A stretch of DNA of 64,000 nucleotides from Brotaphodocola sp003480315 (lineage in GTDB: Bacteria > Bacillota > Clostridia > Lachnospirales > Lachnospiraceae): NCBI RefSeq assembly GCF_964246085.1, contig NZ_CAXTPD010000004.1. One strand, written 5' to 3'. Position numbers and translations under genes: made by a program. Positions within the stretch are counted from its first letter, which is position 1. Every line of letters starts with the position of its first letter. The notes under the pieces are model-generated. The model was not told where the DNA came from. It was given only the letters and a program-made list of their open reading frames with translations, and searched no databases. This document shows, in pieces, positions 42,236-51,069 of the stretch.

Positions 42236-43525
42236 ATGAAAAAAACATGCAGGTCAGGAAAATATTTTTACCGGATCCTTGCGGCAATATTCTGGATGAG
42301 CCTGATCTTTACGGCAGGTTATGGCTGGTATTATGCGGAACACCAGATTCCGGAGCATTTCAGTGTTGCGGAGGGCGAGGAAACATCATTTTCTCTGGAT
42401 CTGCCGCTTTACACCACGCTGTTGAGCGAAAGCGAGGAAGTGGTATTGAAAGGGGATTCCGGTATTCCACAGGATGAAATACGCATTCGGCCGGATCAGA
42501 CATTTTCTCTGTATGCCAGAAAGGATGGCAGCTTTCGCCTGGGCCTGAAGCTGTTCGGTACCATTCCTTTTAAAGAAATCAGCGTGGATGTAGAGGATGT
42601 CTGCTATGCAGTTCCTTGCGGTATGCCGGTGGGAATTTATTTAAAATCCAGGGGAGTCATGGTTATCGGGACCGGAAAGGTGACGGATGAAAACGGAAGT
42701 GAGGCGGAGCCCGCATATGGAATTTTGCAGTCCGGAGATTACATTGAGGCGATCAACGGCCAGCCTCTTTCCGATAAAGAATCGCTGATTACCGGCCTGA
42801 ACAGCATGGGAAAGAGTGAAGCACTTTTACGGGTGAGACGGGCAGGAAAAGAACTGGAACTTTCTGTAGATACAGTAAAAACAGAGGACGGAAGCCGGAA
42901 GCTTGGCGCCTGGGTGCGGGATGATACGCAGGGAATCGGTACCATGACTTACGTAAAGCCGGATGGAGTCTTCGGAGCATTGGGGCATGGAATCAGTGAC
43001 AGTGACACCGGACGCGTGGTGGAAATCGAAAACGGGGCTCTGTATGAAACAGAGATTTTTGGAATTGAGAAGGGAAGTGCCGGAAATCCGGGAGTAATGG
43101 CAGGGGTGATCTACTATGGTCCGGGTTCCCGCCTGGGCAGTGTCAAGTCTAATACCGGATGCGGCGTTTTCGGAACGGTGGAGCAGGCTTTCTGGGATAC
43201 GGTAAAGTATCCTGCCGCAGAGGTGGGGCACCGGCAGGATGTAAAGCGGGGCACAGCCTGGATCCGAAGTTATGTTTCCGGGAAAGCCTGTGATTATGAA
43301 ATTGAAATCCAGCGGGTAGATTACAGTCCGTCACGAGAGAATAAAAGCCTGGTGTTTCAGGTAACAGATGAGCGCCTTTTAAGACTGACCGGAGGGATTG
43401 TACAGGGTATGAGCGGCAGTCCCATTCTGCAGAATGGAAAGCTTGTCGGCGCGGTGACACATGTGTTTGTACAGGATTCGACCCGCGGCTACGGGATTTT
43501 TGTGGAAGATATGATAAAAAAATAA
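42236..43525 (+). CDS. spoIVB: SpoIVB serine peptidase (S55)
   Basis: A 429-residue protein with one N-terminal TM helix (about 12-32), a PDZ domain (about 125-215) and the S55 catalytic domain; the His motif GHGISD and the Ser motif GMSGSPI are both intact. In Bacillus it is secreted from the forespore and triggers pro-sigma-K processing. ATG at 42236 follows CAGGAGGAAAGC; the longer frame from 42143 overlaps the recN terminator and is rejected. Confidence 0.95.
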   Translation: MKKTCRSGKYFYRILAAIFWMSLIFTAGYGWYYAEHQIPEHFSVAEGEETSFSLDLPLYTTLLSESEEVVLKGDSGIPQDEIRIRPDQTFSLYARKDGSFRLGLKLFGTIPFKEISVDVEDVCYAVPCGMPVGIYLKSRGVMVIGTGKVTDENGSEAEPAYGILQSGDYIEAINGQPLSDKESLITGLNSMGKSEALLRVRRAGKELELSVDTVKTEDGSRKLGAWVRDDTQGIGTMTYVKPDGVFGALGHGISDSDTGRVVEIENGALYETEIFGIEKGSAGNPGVMAGVIYYGPGSRLGSVKSNTGCGVFGTVEQAFWDTVKYPAAEVGHRQDVKRGTAWIRSYVSGKACDYEIEIQRVDYSPSRENKSLVFQVTDERLLRLTGGIVQGMSGSPILQNGKLVGAVTHVFVQDSTRGYGIFVEDMIKK

Positions 43526-43628
43526 TTTTTTTCAAAATGACGTTATATTCCCCATCTTTCATTCGTTATGAAAAAGTGAAAGCCTGAAATGCAGAGCGCT
43601 GGCAGGCTGCGCTGAGGCCCGCATAGTT

Positions 43629-43654
43629 TGTCGAATCGTGCGCAGTACGTCGAA
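43629..43654 (+). promoter_or_regulatory. pair of 0A-box-like sites upstream of spo0A
   Basis: TGTCGAA (43629-43635, exact consensus) and CGTCGAA (43648-43654), 19 bases apart in the same orientation, within a larger dyad CCCGCA/TGCGGG. They lie just upstream of the spo0A promoter and suggest autoregulation. Confidence 0.6.
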
Positions 43655-43672
43655 CAGTGCGGGAGATGCAGA

Positions 43673-43702
43673 TTGATGCTCTGCAAAGACGGCGAGTATA
43701 AT
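43673..43702 (+). promoter_or_regulatory. spo0A promoter
   Basis: TTGATG (43673-43678), 18-base spacer, TATAAT (43697-43702), 68 bases before the ATG. Confidence 0.6.
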
Positions 43703-43769
43703 ACAAATTATGTAACAGTCTGGCAGACGAAAAAAAGAATGTCGGATCTGGAAACAGGAGGAATGGATC

Positions 43770-44582
43770 ATGGCTGAATTAAAAATTGTGATTGCAGAAG
43801 ATAACCCGCTGATGATGGAACTGCTGAGCAGCATACTGGAAGAGGAAGATGGATTTGTTGTGGTAGGAAAGGCAGACAATGGGGAAGATGCTTATCAGAT
43901 GATCATGGAGAAGGGTCCGGATCTTGTGCTTCTGGATGTGATTATGCCGAAACTGGACGGGATTTCCGTACTGGAGAAGGTTCGTGCCGCTCGCAGCGGC
44001 AAGAACATGCCGGCGGTAATTATCGTGAGTGCGGCCGGCAATGAGACAGTGGCATCGGCAGCCTTCCGGAATGGCGCAAGCTACTATATTTTAAAGCCGT
44101 TTGACCGGGAAATCCTGCTCGATAAGATTCATCTGGTGGCAGAAGAGAGAATCCGTACAAAAACGGTGTCTGTTGTGCGGGAAAAACCGGCAGAGACATA
44201 TTTTGCCAAGGGAGATTACATACGCCAGAACCTGGAGGATGATGTTACGCAGCTTCTTCATGAGATCGGAATCCCGGCGCATATCAAGGGCTATCAGTAT
44301 CTGCGGGATGCCATCACCATTTCGGTGGAAGAAAAGGAAATGCTGGTGTCGGTTACCAAGGTACTGTATCCTACCATTGCCAAGAAGCATGGCACCACCT
44401 CAAGCCGTGTGGAACGAGCCATTCGCCATGCGATCGAGGTGGCGTGGAGCCGCGGACAGCTGGAGATGATTCATGAGATTTTTGGATATACAGTAAACAG
44501 CGGCAAGGGAAAACCGACAAACTCGGAATTTATTGCGCTGATTACGGATAAGATCCGCTTGGATTATAAACGGGCACTCTGA
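43770..44582 (+). CDS. spo0A: sporulation master regulator Spo0A
   Basis: A 270-residue response regulator: receiver with EDN pocket, phosphoacceptor D56 and K in LKPFDRE, then the Spo0A DNA-binding domain (about 155-270), including SSRVERAIRHAIEVAWSRG and a final helix NSEFIALITDKIRLDYK. Full length. ATG follows ACAGGAGGAATGG. Its place after spoIVB is conserved. Confidence 0.97.
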   Translation: MAELKIVIAEDNPLMMELLSSILEEEDGFVVVGKADNGEDAYQMIMEKGPDLVLLDVIMPKLDGISVLEKVRAARSGKNMPAVIIVSAAGNETVASAAFRNGASYYILKPFDREILLDKIHLVAEERIRTKTVSVVREKPAETYFAKGDYIRQNLEDDVTQLLHEIGIPAHIKGYQYLRDAITISVEEKEMLVSVTKVLYPTIAKKHGTTSSRVERAIRHAIEVAWSRGQLEMIHEIFGYTVNSGKGKPTNSEFIALITDKIRLDYKRAL

Positions 44583-44709
44583 TATTCACAATCGTCTGCT
44601 TCAAAATCGAAGTTTCATAAAGATTTTACTTCCTAAAATGTCAGAAATCATGTATACTGATAATTAAGACAGTCAGCTTGGGGCAGACTGGTGCAGAGGA
44701 GGGGTTCGT

Positions 44710-46155
44710 ATGAAGAACATTTTATTTGTCGCATCAGAAGCAGTTCCGTTTATCAAGACCGGAGGTCTTGCTGATGTGGTGGGTTCTTTGCCAAAGTGCT
44801 TTGACAAGGAGTATTTTGATGTCAGGGTTATGATACCGAAATATCTGTGCATCCCGGAAAAATGGCGCAATGAGATGACCTATATCGATCATTTCTACAT
44901 GGATTATCTGGGACAAAGCCGTTATGTGGGAATCATGGAATATATCTACGATGGGATTACCTTTTATTTTATCGATAATGAATCCTATTTCAGTGGACCA
45001 AAACCATACGGAGACTGGCTGTATGATCTGGAAAAATTCTCTTTTTTCTGTAACGCAGCTTTATCTGCGCTTCCGGTCATCGGTTTTAAGCCGGATGTGG
45101 TACATTGCCATGACTGGCAGACAGGACTGATACCGGTTTATTTGAAAGACCGGTTCCGCGGCGGCGAGTTCTTCGCGAACATGAAGTCTGTTATGACCAT
45201 ACACAACCTGAAATTCCAGGGTGTCTGGGATGTGAAGACGATCCAGCGTTTTTCCATGCTGCCGGATTATTACTTTACGCCGGATAAGCTGGAAGCATAC
45301 AAAGATGGAAATATGTTAAAGGGAGGCATTGTTTTTGCAGATGCCATCACTACTGTTAGTCAGACATACGCAGAGGAAATCAAAATGCCGTTCTATGGGG
45401 AGGGACTTGATGGCCTGATGCGCGCACGTGCCGGAGATCTGCGAGGTATAGTCAACGGTATTGACTATGACGAGTTTAATCCGGAGACAGATAAGCTCAT
45501 TGCGCAGCCGTACAATGCAAGGAATTTCCGTAAGGAAAAGGGAAAAAATAAAAAACAGCTCCAGGCACAGCTTGGCCTTCCGGTAGACGAAAAGAAATTC
45601 ATGGTGGGAATCGTTTCCCGTCTGACCGACCAGAAGGGACTGGATCTGGTACAGTGTGTTATGGACGAACTCTGCAGCGATGATATGCAGCTGGTAGTAC
45701 TGGGAACCGGAGATGAGAAATATGAGAACATGTTCCGGCACTATGACTGGAAGTATCATGATCGGGTTTCCGCCCAGATCTATTATTCCAACGAGATGTC
45801 TCACAAGATCTATGCAGGCTGTGATGCATTCCTGATGCCTTCCCTTTTTGAGCCATGCGGCTTAAGCCAGCTGATGGCTCTGCGTTATGGCAGCGTGCCG
45901 ATTGTGCGTGAGACCGGCGGACTGAAGGATACGGTTGAGCCTTATAACGAGTACGAGAGCCGCGGAACCGGCTTCTCTTTCTCTAATTATAATGCACATG
46001 AGATGCTGGATACCATTCGTTATGCCAAACATGTATACTATGACAGGAAACGTGAATGGAACAAGATCATTGACCGGGCTATGGCAGCAGATTTCTCCTG
46101 GCAGCAGTCTGCCGGCAAGTACCAGGAGCTTTACGACTGGCTGATCGGATATTAA
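44710..46155 (+). CDS. glgA: glycogen synthase (ADP-glucose type)
   Basis: A 481-residue GT5 glycosyltransferase. KTGGLADVVGSLP near the N-terminus binds the nucleotide sugar; GIVSRLTDQKGLD and the EPCGLSQLMALRYGSVPIVRETGGLKDTV region form the second Rossmann half. It makes alpha-1,4-glucan. No other glg gene is adjacent. Start ATG follows AGAGGAGGGG. Confidence 0.94.
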   Translation: MKNILFVASEAVPFIKTGGLADVVGSLPKCFDKEYFDVRVMIPKYLCIPEKWRNEMTYIDHFYMDYLGQSRYVGIMEYIYDGITFYFIDNESYFSGPKPYGDWLYDLEKFSFFCNAALSALPVIGFKPDVVHCHDWQTGLIPVYLKDRFRGGEFFANMKSVMTIHNLKFQGVWDVKTIQRFSMLPDYYFTPDKLEAYKDGNMLKGGIVFADAITTVSQTYAEEIKMPFYGEGLDGLMRARAGDLRGIVNGIDYDEFNPETDKLIAQPYNARNFRKEKGKNKKQLQAQLGLPVDEKKFMVGIVSRLTDQKGLDLVQCVMDELCSDDMQLVVLGTGDEKYENMFRHYDWKYHDRVSAQIYYSNEMSHKIYAGCDAFLMPSLFEPCGLSQLMALRYGSVPIVRETGGLKDTVEPYNEYESRGTGFSFSNYNAHEMLDTIRYAKHVYYDRKREWNKIIDRAMAADFSWQQSAGKYQELYDWLIGY

Positions 46156-46180
46156 TTCCTAGAAAGCAGGATATTACAAC

Positions 46181-46639
46181 ATGGGATTTTGGGACAAGCT
46201 TCTGAGTAACGAAGTGCTGATCAGCGCCGTTGTGGGCTGGACAGTTGCTCAGGTTTTAAAAACACTCATCGATTTCGGTCTGAACAAGAGCTTTACACCG
46301 GAACGTCTTGTGGGCTCCGGCGGCATGCCAAGTTCTCACTCTGCTACGGTTTGCGGGCTTACCGTGGCATCGGGACTCTGTTACGGGGTAGATTCGTTTC
46401 AGTTTGCCATCAGCTTTATACTGGCAGCTGTAGTCATGTATGATGCCATCGGTGTCCGTCAGGAAACCGGAAAGCAGGCAAAACTCTTAAATCTGATTAT
46501 GGAGCAGGACTGGTTTAACTTAAACAACCAGGAAATCCAGCAGAGGTTAAAAGAGTTTGTGGGACACACACCGCTTCAGGTGGCAGCAGGCGCTGCATTG
46601 GGAATCATACTTGCACTGATCGTACACCAGTGTTACTGA
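46181..46639 (+). CDS. divergent PAP2-family membrane protein (DUF212, YuiD-like)
   Basis: A 152-residue protein with three to four TM helices and the family's GGMPSSHSATV core, a PAP2-like phosphatase motif, followed by YDAIGVRQETGKQAKLLN. Probable acid phosphatase or phospholipid-related enzyme; substrate unknown. It starts 25 bases after glgA (GAAAGCAGG). Confidence 0.9.
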   Translation: MGFWDKLLSNEVLISAVVGWTVAQVLKTLIDFGLNKSFTPERLVGSGGMPSSHSATVCGLTVASGLCYGVDSFQFAISFILAAVVMYDAIGVRQETGKQAKLLNLIMEQDWFNLNNQEIQQRLKEFVGHTPLQVAAGAALGIILALIVHQCY

Positions 46640-46729
46640 TCATTCAGGCTGCGGACTTTGTCTTTGGACAGTGACCAGAATGGGTCTGTGTGAGCAGTGC
46701 GATTCGGCAGTGTGATTCAAAAAAACAGG

Positions 46730-46758
46730 TTGACATGGATAACCGGGTATGCTATCAT
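46730..46758 (+). promoter_or_regulatory. rpsO promoter
   Basis: Perfect TTGACA (46730-46735), 17-base spacer, TATCAT (46753-46758). Confidence 0.85.
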
Positions 46759-46764
46759 ATCTTG

Positions 46765-46850
46765 GTGTGAGTTAACGCCGGGACCCAGTCTTTTGGATAC
46801 TCCAACCAAAGACCTGGTTTGCGGTGAGTATAAAAATTTAAGGAGGAAAT
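46765..46850 (+). promoter_or_regulatory. structured rpsO leader, probable S15 binding site
   Basis: A stem with arms ACCCAGTCTTT (46783) and AAAGACCTGGT, closed by GTGAGTTAACGCC and GCGGTGAGTAT repeats, lies between the promoter and the AAGGAGG of rpsO. S15 represses its own mRNA through leader structures in several bacteria. Confidence 0.55.
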
Positions 46851-46854
46851 CAAC

Positions 46855-47121
46855 ATGATTTCAAAGGAAAAGAAAGCAGCTATTATCGCTGAGTACGGCA
46901 GAAAAGCAGGAGATACCGGTTCACCGGAGGTTCAGATCGCAATCCTTACTGCAAGAATCGCAGAGCTGACTGAGCATTTAAAGAGCAATCAGAAGGATCA
47001 TCATTCCAGACGTGGTCTGTTAAAGATGGTAGGTCAGAGACGTGGTCTTCTTGACTACTTAAAGAAAACTGACCTGGAAGGCTATCGTGCTCTGATTGAA
47101 AAGTTAGGCATCAGAAAGTAA
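46855..47121 (+). CDS. rpsO: 30S ribosomal protein S15
   Basis: An 88-residue protein with the exact family pattern (DTGSPEVQIAILTARIAELTEHLK, HHSRRGLLKMVGQRRGLLDYL). It binds the central domain of 16S rRNA. AAGGAGGAAATC precedes the ATG. Confidence 0.98.
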   Translation: MISKEKKAAIIAEYGRKAGDTGSPEVQIAILTARIAELTEHLKSNQKDHHSRRGLLKMVGQRRGLLDYLKKTDLEGYRALIEKLGIRK

Positions 47122-47132
47122 TTAGGACGTTA

Positions 47133-47166
47133 GGGTGGAGAGGTCATCTCCACCCTTTTGTTTTTT
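47133..47166 (+). terminator. terminator between rpsO and pnp
   Basis: GGGTGGAGA/TCTCCACCC around GGTCA, followed by TTTTGTTTTTT. Confidence 0.9.
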
Positions 47167-47219
47167 CCGTACTTTGCAAAAACCTGATATTTTCTGGAAG
47201 GCGTATCCCGAAGCCGCTG

Positions 47220-47291
47220 CTGTATACACAAAATGTGCGGGCGGATAAGACTGAGAATCATTTTCGGTCTCGCGTGCTCTTTTGTGTACAG
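47220..47291 (+). promoter_or_regulatory. long hairpin in the pnp leader
   Basis: CTGTATACACAAAA pairs with TTTTGTGTACAG, enclosing a second stem AGACTGAGAAT/ATTTTCGGTCT. It lies 63 bases before pnp, where E. coli pnp has an RNase III/PNPase control hairpin. Confidence 0.55.
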
Positions 47292-47353
47292 AGCAGTAGT
47301 TTCGGAGCCTTCTGTGAATATATAGAAAATAGATAGAGAAAAGGAGACAAACC

Positions 47354-49462
47354 ATGTACAAAAGTTTTAGTATGGAACTTGCCGGAAGAACTCTGACTGT
47401 TGATGTAAACAGAGTGGCAAAGCAGGCAAACGGCGCAGCATTCATGCACTATGGCGACACCACCGTATTATCTACTGCTACCGCATCTGACAAACCGAGA
47501 GACGGTATCGATTTCTTCCCGTTAAGCGTGGAATATGAAGAAAAGTTATATTCCGTAGGAAAGATTCCGGGAGGCTTCAACAAGAGAGAGGGCAAGGCAT
47601 CTGAGAATGCGATCCTTACTTCCCGTGTGATCGACCGTCCGATGCGTCCGCTGTTCCCGAAGGACTATCGTAACGACGTGACCTTAAATAACATGGTCAT
47701 GAGTGTTGACCCGGAGTGCCGTCCGGAGTTAGTTGCGATGCTGGGCGCGGCAATCGCAACCTGCATTTCTGATATTCCGTTTGACGGTCCGTGTGCTATG
47801 ACACAGGTTGGTATGATTGACGGCGAATTTATCATCAATCCGTCTCAGGCACAGTGGAAGCAGGGCGACTTAAACTTAACTGTAGCATCTACCCGTGAGA
47901 AAGTCATCATGATCGAGGCCGGAGCAAATGAGATTCCGGAGGCTAAGATGATCGAGGCGATCTATAAAGCTCACGAAGTGAACCAGGAGATTATCCGGTT
48001 TATCGATACCATTGTGGCAGAGTGCGGCAAGGAAAAACACGGCTATGAGAGCTGTGCGATTCCGGAGGAACTGTTTGCGGCCATCAGGGAGATCGTAACT
48101 CCGGAGCAGATGGAAGAGGCAGTATTCACGGATGATAAGCAGACCCGTGAGGAGAATATCCGTCAGATTACCGAGAAACTGGAAGAGGCTTTTGCAGATA
48201 ATGAGGAGTGGCTGGCAGTTCTTGGTGAGGCTGTATACCAGTACCAGAAGAAGACCGTCCGCAAGATGATCTTAAAGGACCACAAGAGACCGGATGGACG
48301 CGAGATTACCCAGATCCGTCCGCTGGCAGCAGAGATTGACCTGATCCCGCGCGTACATGGCTCTGCTATGTTCACCCGTGGACAGACTCAGATCTGCAAT
48401 GTCTGCACTCTGGCTCCGCTGTCTGAGCAGCAGAAGTTAGATGGCCTGGATGAAAATGAGGTATCCAAGCGTTACATGCATCATTATAACTTCCCGTCCT
48501 ACTCTGTAGGCGAGACCAAACCGTCCAGAGGACCGGGACGCCGCGAGATCGGTCACGGAGCACTGGCTGAGCGTGCGCTGATTCCGGTGCTGCCGTCGGA
48601 GGAAGAGTTCCCATACGCAATCCGTACGGTATCTGAGACCTTTGAGTCTAACGGTTCCACCTCCATGGCATCTACCTGTGCGTCCTGTATGTCCTTAATG
48701 GCTGCAGGCGTTCCGATCAAAAAGATGGTTGCAGGTATTTCCTGTGGTCTGGTTACCGGTGATTCTGACGACGATTTCGTTCTGTTAACCGATATCCAGG
48801 GCCTGGAGGACTTCTTTGGCGATATGGACTTTAAGGTAACCGGTACGACCGATGGCATCACCGCAATCCAGATGGATATCAAGATCCATGGCCTGACCAG
48901 ACCGATCGTAGAGGGCGCTATCGCAAGATGCCGTGCGGCAAGACTCTTCATCATGGATACCTGCATGAAGCCGGCTATCTCTGAGCCGAGAAAAGAAGTT
49001 GGCCAGTACGCTCCGAAGATTGATCAGATCAGCATCGACCCGCAGAAGATCGGTGATGTGGTTGGCAAGCAGGGCTGCGTGATCAACAAGATCATCGAGG
49101 AGACCGGTGTGAAGATCGACATTTCTGAGGAAGGAAACGTAGCAATCTGCGGTACTGACAAAGAGATGATCGAGAAAGCAAAGAGCATCATCAAGAATAT
49201 CGTAACCGACATTGAGCCGGGTCAGATCATTACCGGTAAGGTTGTCCGCATTATGCCGTTCGGTGCTTTTGTAGAGCTGAAACCGAAAAAGGATGGTATG
49301 ATCCACATCTCCAGACTCTCCGACAAGCGTGTGGAGAAGGTTGAGGATGTTGTCAATATCGGAGATATGGTAACCGTAAAGGTTCTCGATGTAGATAAAA
49401 TGGGCAAGATCAGCCTGAGCATGAAGCCGGGTGACCTTGCAAAAAAGGAAAGTGAAAACTAG
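47354..49462 (+). CDS. pnp: polyribonucleotide nucleotidyltransferase (PNPase)
   Basis: A 702-residue 3'-5' phosphorolytic exoribonuclease with two RNase PH domains (about 5-215 and 310-540; the second has FTRGQTQICNVCTLAP and GDSDDDFVLLTDIQGLEDFFGDMDFK), a KH domain (about 557-615, IGKQGCVINKIIEETG-like) and a C-terminal S1 domain (about 625-695). AAAAGGAGAC precedes the ATG. Confidence 0.97.
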   Translation: MYKSFSMELAGRTLTVDVNRVAKQANGAAFMHYGDTTVLSTATASDKPRDGIDFFPLSVEYEEKLYSVGKIPGGFNKREGKASENAILTSRVIDRPMRPLFPKDYRNDVTLNNMVMSVDPECRPELVAMLGAAIATCISDIPFDGPCAMTQVGMIDGEFIINPSQAQWKQGDLNLTVASTREKVIMIEAGANEIPEAKMIEAIYKAHEVNQEIIRFIDTIVAECGKEKHGYESCAIPEELFAAIREIVTPEQMEEAVFTDDKQTREENIRQITEKLEEAFADNEEWLAVLGEAVYQYQKKTVRKMILKDHKRPDGREITQIRPLAAEIDLIPRVHGSAMFTRGQTQICNVCTLAPLSEQQKLDGLDENEVSKRYMHHYNFPSYSVGETKPSRGPGRREIGHGALAERALIPVLPSEEEFPYAIRTVSETFESNGSTSMASTCASCMSLMAAGVPIKKMVAGISCGLVTGDSDDDFVLLTDIQGLEDFFGDMDFKVTGTTDGITAIQMDIKIHGLTRPIVEGAIARCRAARLFIMDTCMKPAISEPRKEVGQYAPKIDQISIDPQKIGDVVGKQGCVINKIIEETGVKIDISEEGNVAICGTDKEMIEKAKSIIKNIVTDIEPGQIITGKVVRIMPFGAFVELKPKKDGMIHISRLSDKRVEKVEDVVNIGDMVTVKVLDVDKMGKISLSMKPGDLAKKESEN

Positions 49463-49465
49463 TTT

Positions 49466-50878
49466 ATGAACTGTAAAAGATATTTTACAGGTGCTCTGGC
49501 TGCCTTTATGGTAGCCAGTAGTGCTTTTATGGCTTATGCCGAGGGACCGGTGGCCAATGGAGCTGACCCGGCAGGACTTACATCAGCACCGGGAACAGGA
49601 AATGAGACGGCAGGTGTAGCAGCGGCAGAAACCACCGCGCCGGCATCGGCAGCAGAAACACAGGGCAGTACATCCCAGATTGTAACAGTCGGAGAAAATA
49701 CTTCTGCCGGAACCGTGAATGCCGGGGAAAGCGAAGTCTTGGCAGGAAATACCATAACCGCAGGAGGACTGGCCGGACCAGCAGCAGTCGGTGCTCCAGG
49801 AACCATCACAGTGGGAAGCGGCATGACCTCAGGCGCGTTTTCCGGTCCCGGAGGTGTTTCTGCCTCATCTGGTGTAACAATTCCGGCTGTCGTCGGAGCG
49901 GGAGATATCTCTTTCGCCGGTCAGCTGACGGATCCGATCGTAAAAGTTACAGACAAATACAGCTATGACCAGATGAGCCGTGATATCAACAGCCTGAAAT
50001 CGCGCTACGGCAGCCATTTGCAGGTGAAGACCATCGGGACCAGCCTGGATGGAAGAAGTCTTTATGAGATGATTATTGGCAATCCGAACGCATCCAGGCA
50101 GATCCTGATCCATGCAGGTATTCACGCACGGGAATATATGACACCTCTCCTCGTCATGAAGCAGGCAGAACATCTTCTGGCTTTTTATGACAGCGGAAGC
50201 TATCAGGGAAGAAAGCTTTCGGATATCCTTGCGGGAGTAGCCATTCATATTGTACCGATGGTTAATCCGGATGGGATTACTATCAGCCAGTTTGGTGTGT
50301 CTGCCCTTCGTTCCGCGGATCTGCGCCGGATTGTCAACCAGTGTTATGCGCAGGACCAGGCAGACGGACGTACTACCCAGAGCTTTGAGCGCTATCAGGC
50401 TTTGTGGAAGGCCAATGGACGCGGTGTGGACCTAAACCAGAATTTCCCGGCTCTGTGGGACTCCATTACCACCGGACCTTCCCATGCTTCCTATGCAAAT
50501 TACAAGGGAACCAGCGCACTTTCTGAGCCGGAGAGTAAGGCCCTTGCCAATCTGGCTAATTCCGCAAACTGGACGATGACCATCAGCTATCACAGTATGG
50601 GCAATCTGGTGTACTGGGATTTTGCCGGAAATAAGGTTGCGGAACAGTCCAAAGCGCTTGCTGAGCTGGTAACCGGCATTACCGGATACCGTATCAACAG
50701 AAGCAGCGGCAAGGGAGGCTTCAAAGATTATGTCCAGATCAAAGACAGCCCGATCCCGAGCCTGACCATTGAGGTGGGAAGTGTGGCCTGCCCGATGCCG
50801 GTCAGTGAATTCGGTAATGTCTGGAACAGCAACCAGTCCATTCTGGCAGCACTTGCGGCTTACGCAGCAGATCATTAA
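49466..50878 (+). CDS. secreted M14 zinc carboxypeptidase
   Basis: A 470-residue protein: signal peptide (1-25, ending FMAYA), an Ala/Gly/Thr-rich low-complexity linker (about 26-150) and an M14 peptidase domain. Zinc ligands H220 and E223 (HAREY), H376 (SYHSMG), the substrate-binding VDLNQNF and catalytic E436 (TIEVG) are all present. It probably trims wall peptides or extracellular proteins. The start lies 3 bases after the pnp stop and its Shine-Dalgarno is inside pnp, so the two are likely translationally coupled. A terminator follows. Confidence 0.9.
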   Translation: MNCKRYFTGALAAFMVASSAFMAYAEGPVANGADPAGLTSAPGTGNETAGVAAAETTAPASAAETQGSTSQIVTVGENTSAGTVNAGESEVLAGNTITAGGLAGPAAVGAPGTITVGSGMTSGAFSGPGGVSASSGVTIPAVVGAGDISFAGQLTDPIVKVTDKYSYDQMSRDINSLKSRYGSHLQVKTIGTSLDGRSLYEMIIGNPNASRQILIHAGIHAREYMTPLLVMKQAEHLLAFYDSGSYQGRKLSDILAGVAIHIVPMVNPDGITISQFGVSALRSADLRRIVNQCYAQDQADGRTTQSFERYQALWKANGRGVDLNQNFPALWDSITTGPSHASYANYKGTSALSEPESKALANLANSANWTMTISYHSMGNLVYWDFAGNKVAEQSKALAELVTGITGYRINRSSGKGGFKDYVQIKDSPIPSLTIEVGSVACPMPVSEFGNVWNSNQSILAALAAYAADH

Positions 50879-50903
50879 CAAAAATTAAGCAAAATTCGTT
50901 GAG

Positions 50904-50938
50904 AATGCCCGTCACAGTACTTGTGACGGGCATTTTTG
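50904..50938 (+). terminator. terminator after the M14 peptidase gene
   Basis: GAATGCCCGTCACA/TGTGACGGGCATT around GTACT, ending in TTTTT. Confidence 0.93.
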
Positions 50939-50945
50939 CATACTA

Positions 50946-50973
50946 TTTACCCAAAATTTACCTAAATTTTAAA
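50946..50973 (+). promoter_or_regulatory. probable PhoP box of the Na/phosphate cotransporter gene
   Basis: TTTACC (50946), TTTACC (50957) and TTTAAA (50968) repeat with exactly 11-base periodicity, like the TTHACA direct repeats bound by PhoP. They end 5 bases before the -35 element. Confidence 0.6.
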
Positions 50974-50978
50974 ATCGG

Positions 50979-51008
50979 TTGAAAATGGAAGAAGCGGTAT
51001 GGTATGAT
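50979..51008 (+). promoter_or_regulatory. promoter of the Na/phosphate cotransporter gene
   Basis: TTGAAA (50979-50984), 18-base spacer, TATGAT (51003-51008). Confidence 0.65.
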
Positions 51009-51069
51009 TAATTTGTTTGCGGACTGAAGAGAATAGAGAGAAAAGAGTACGCAAGACGAGGAGGAGAGT

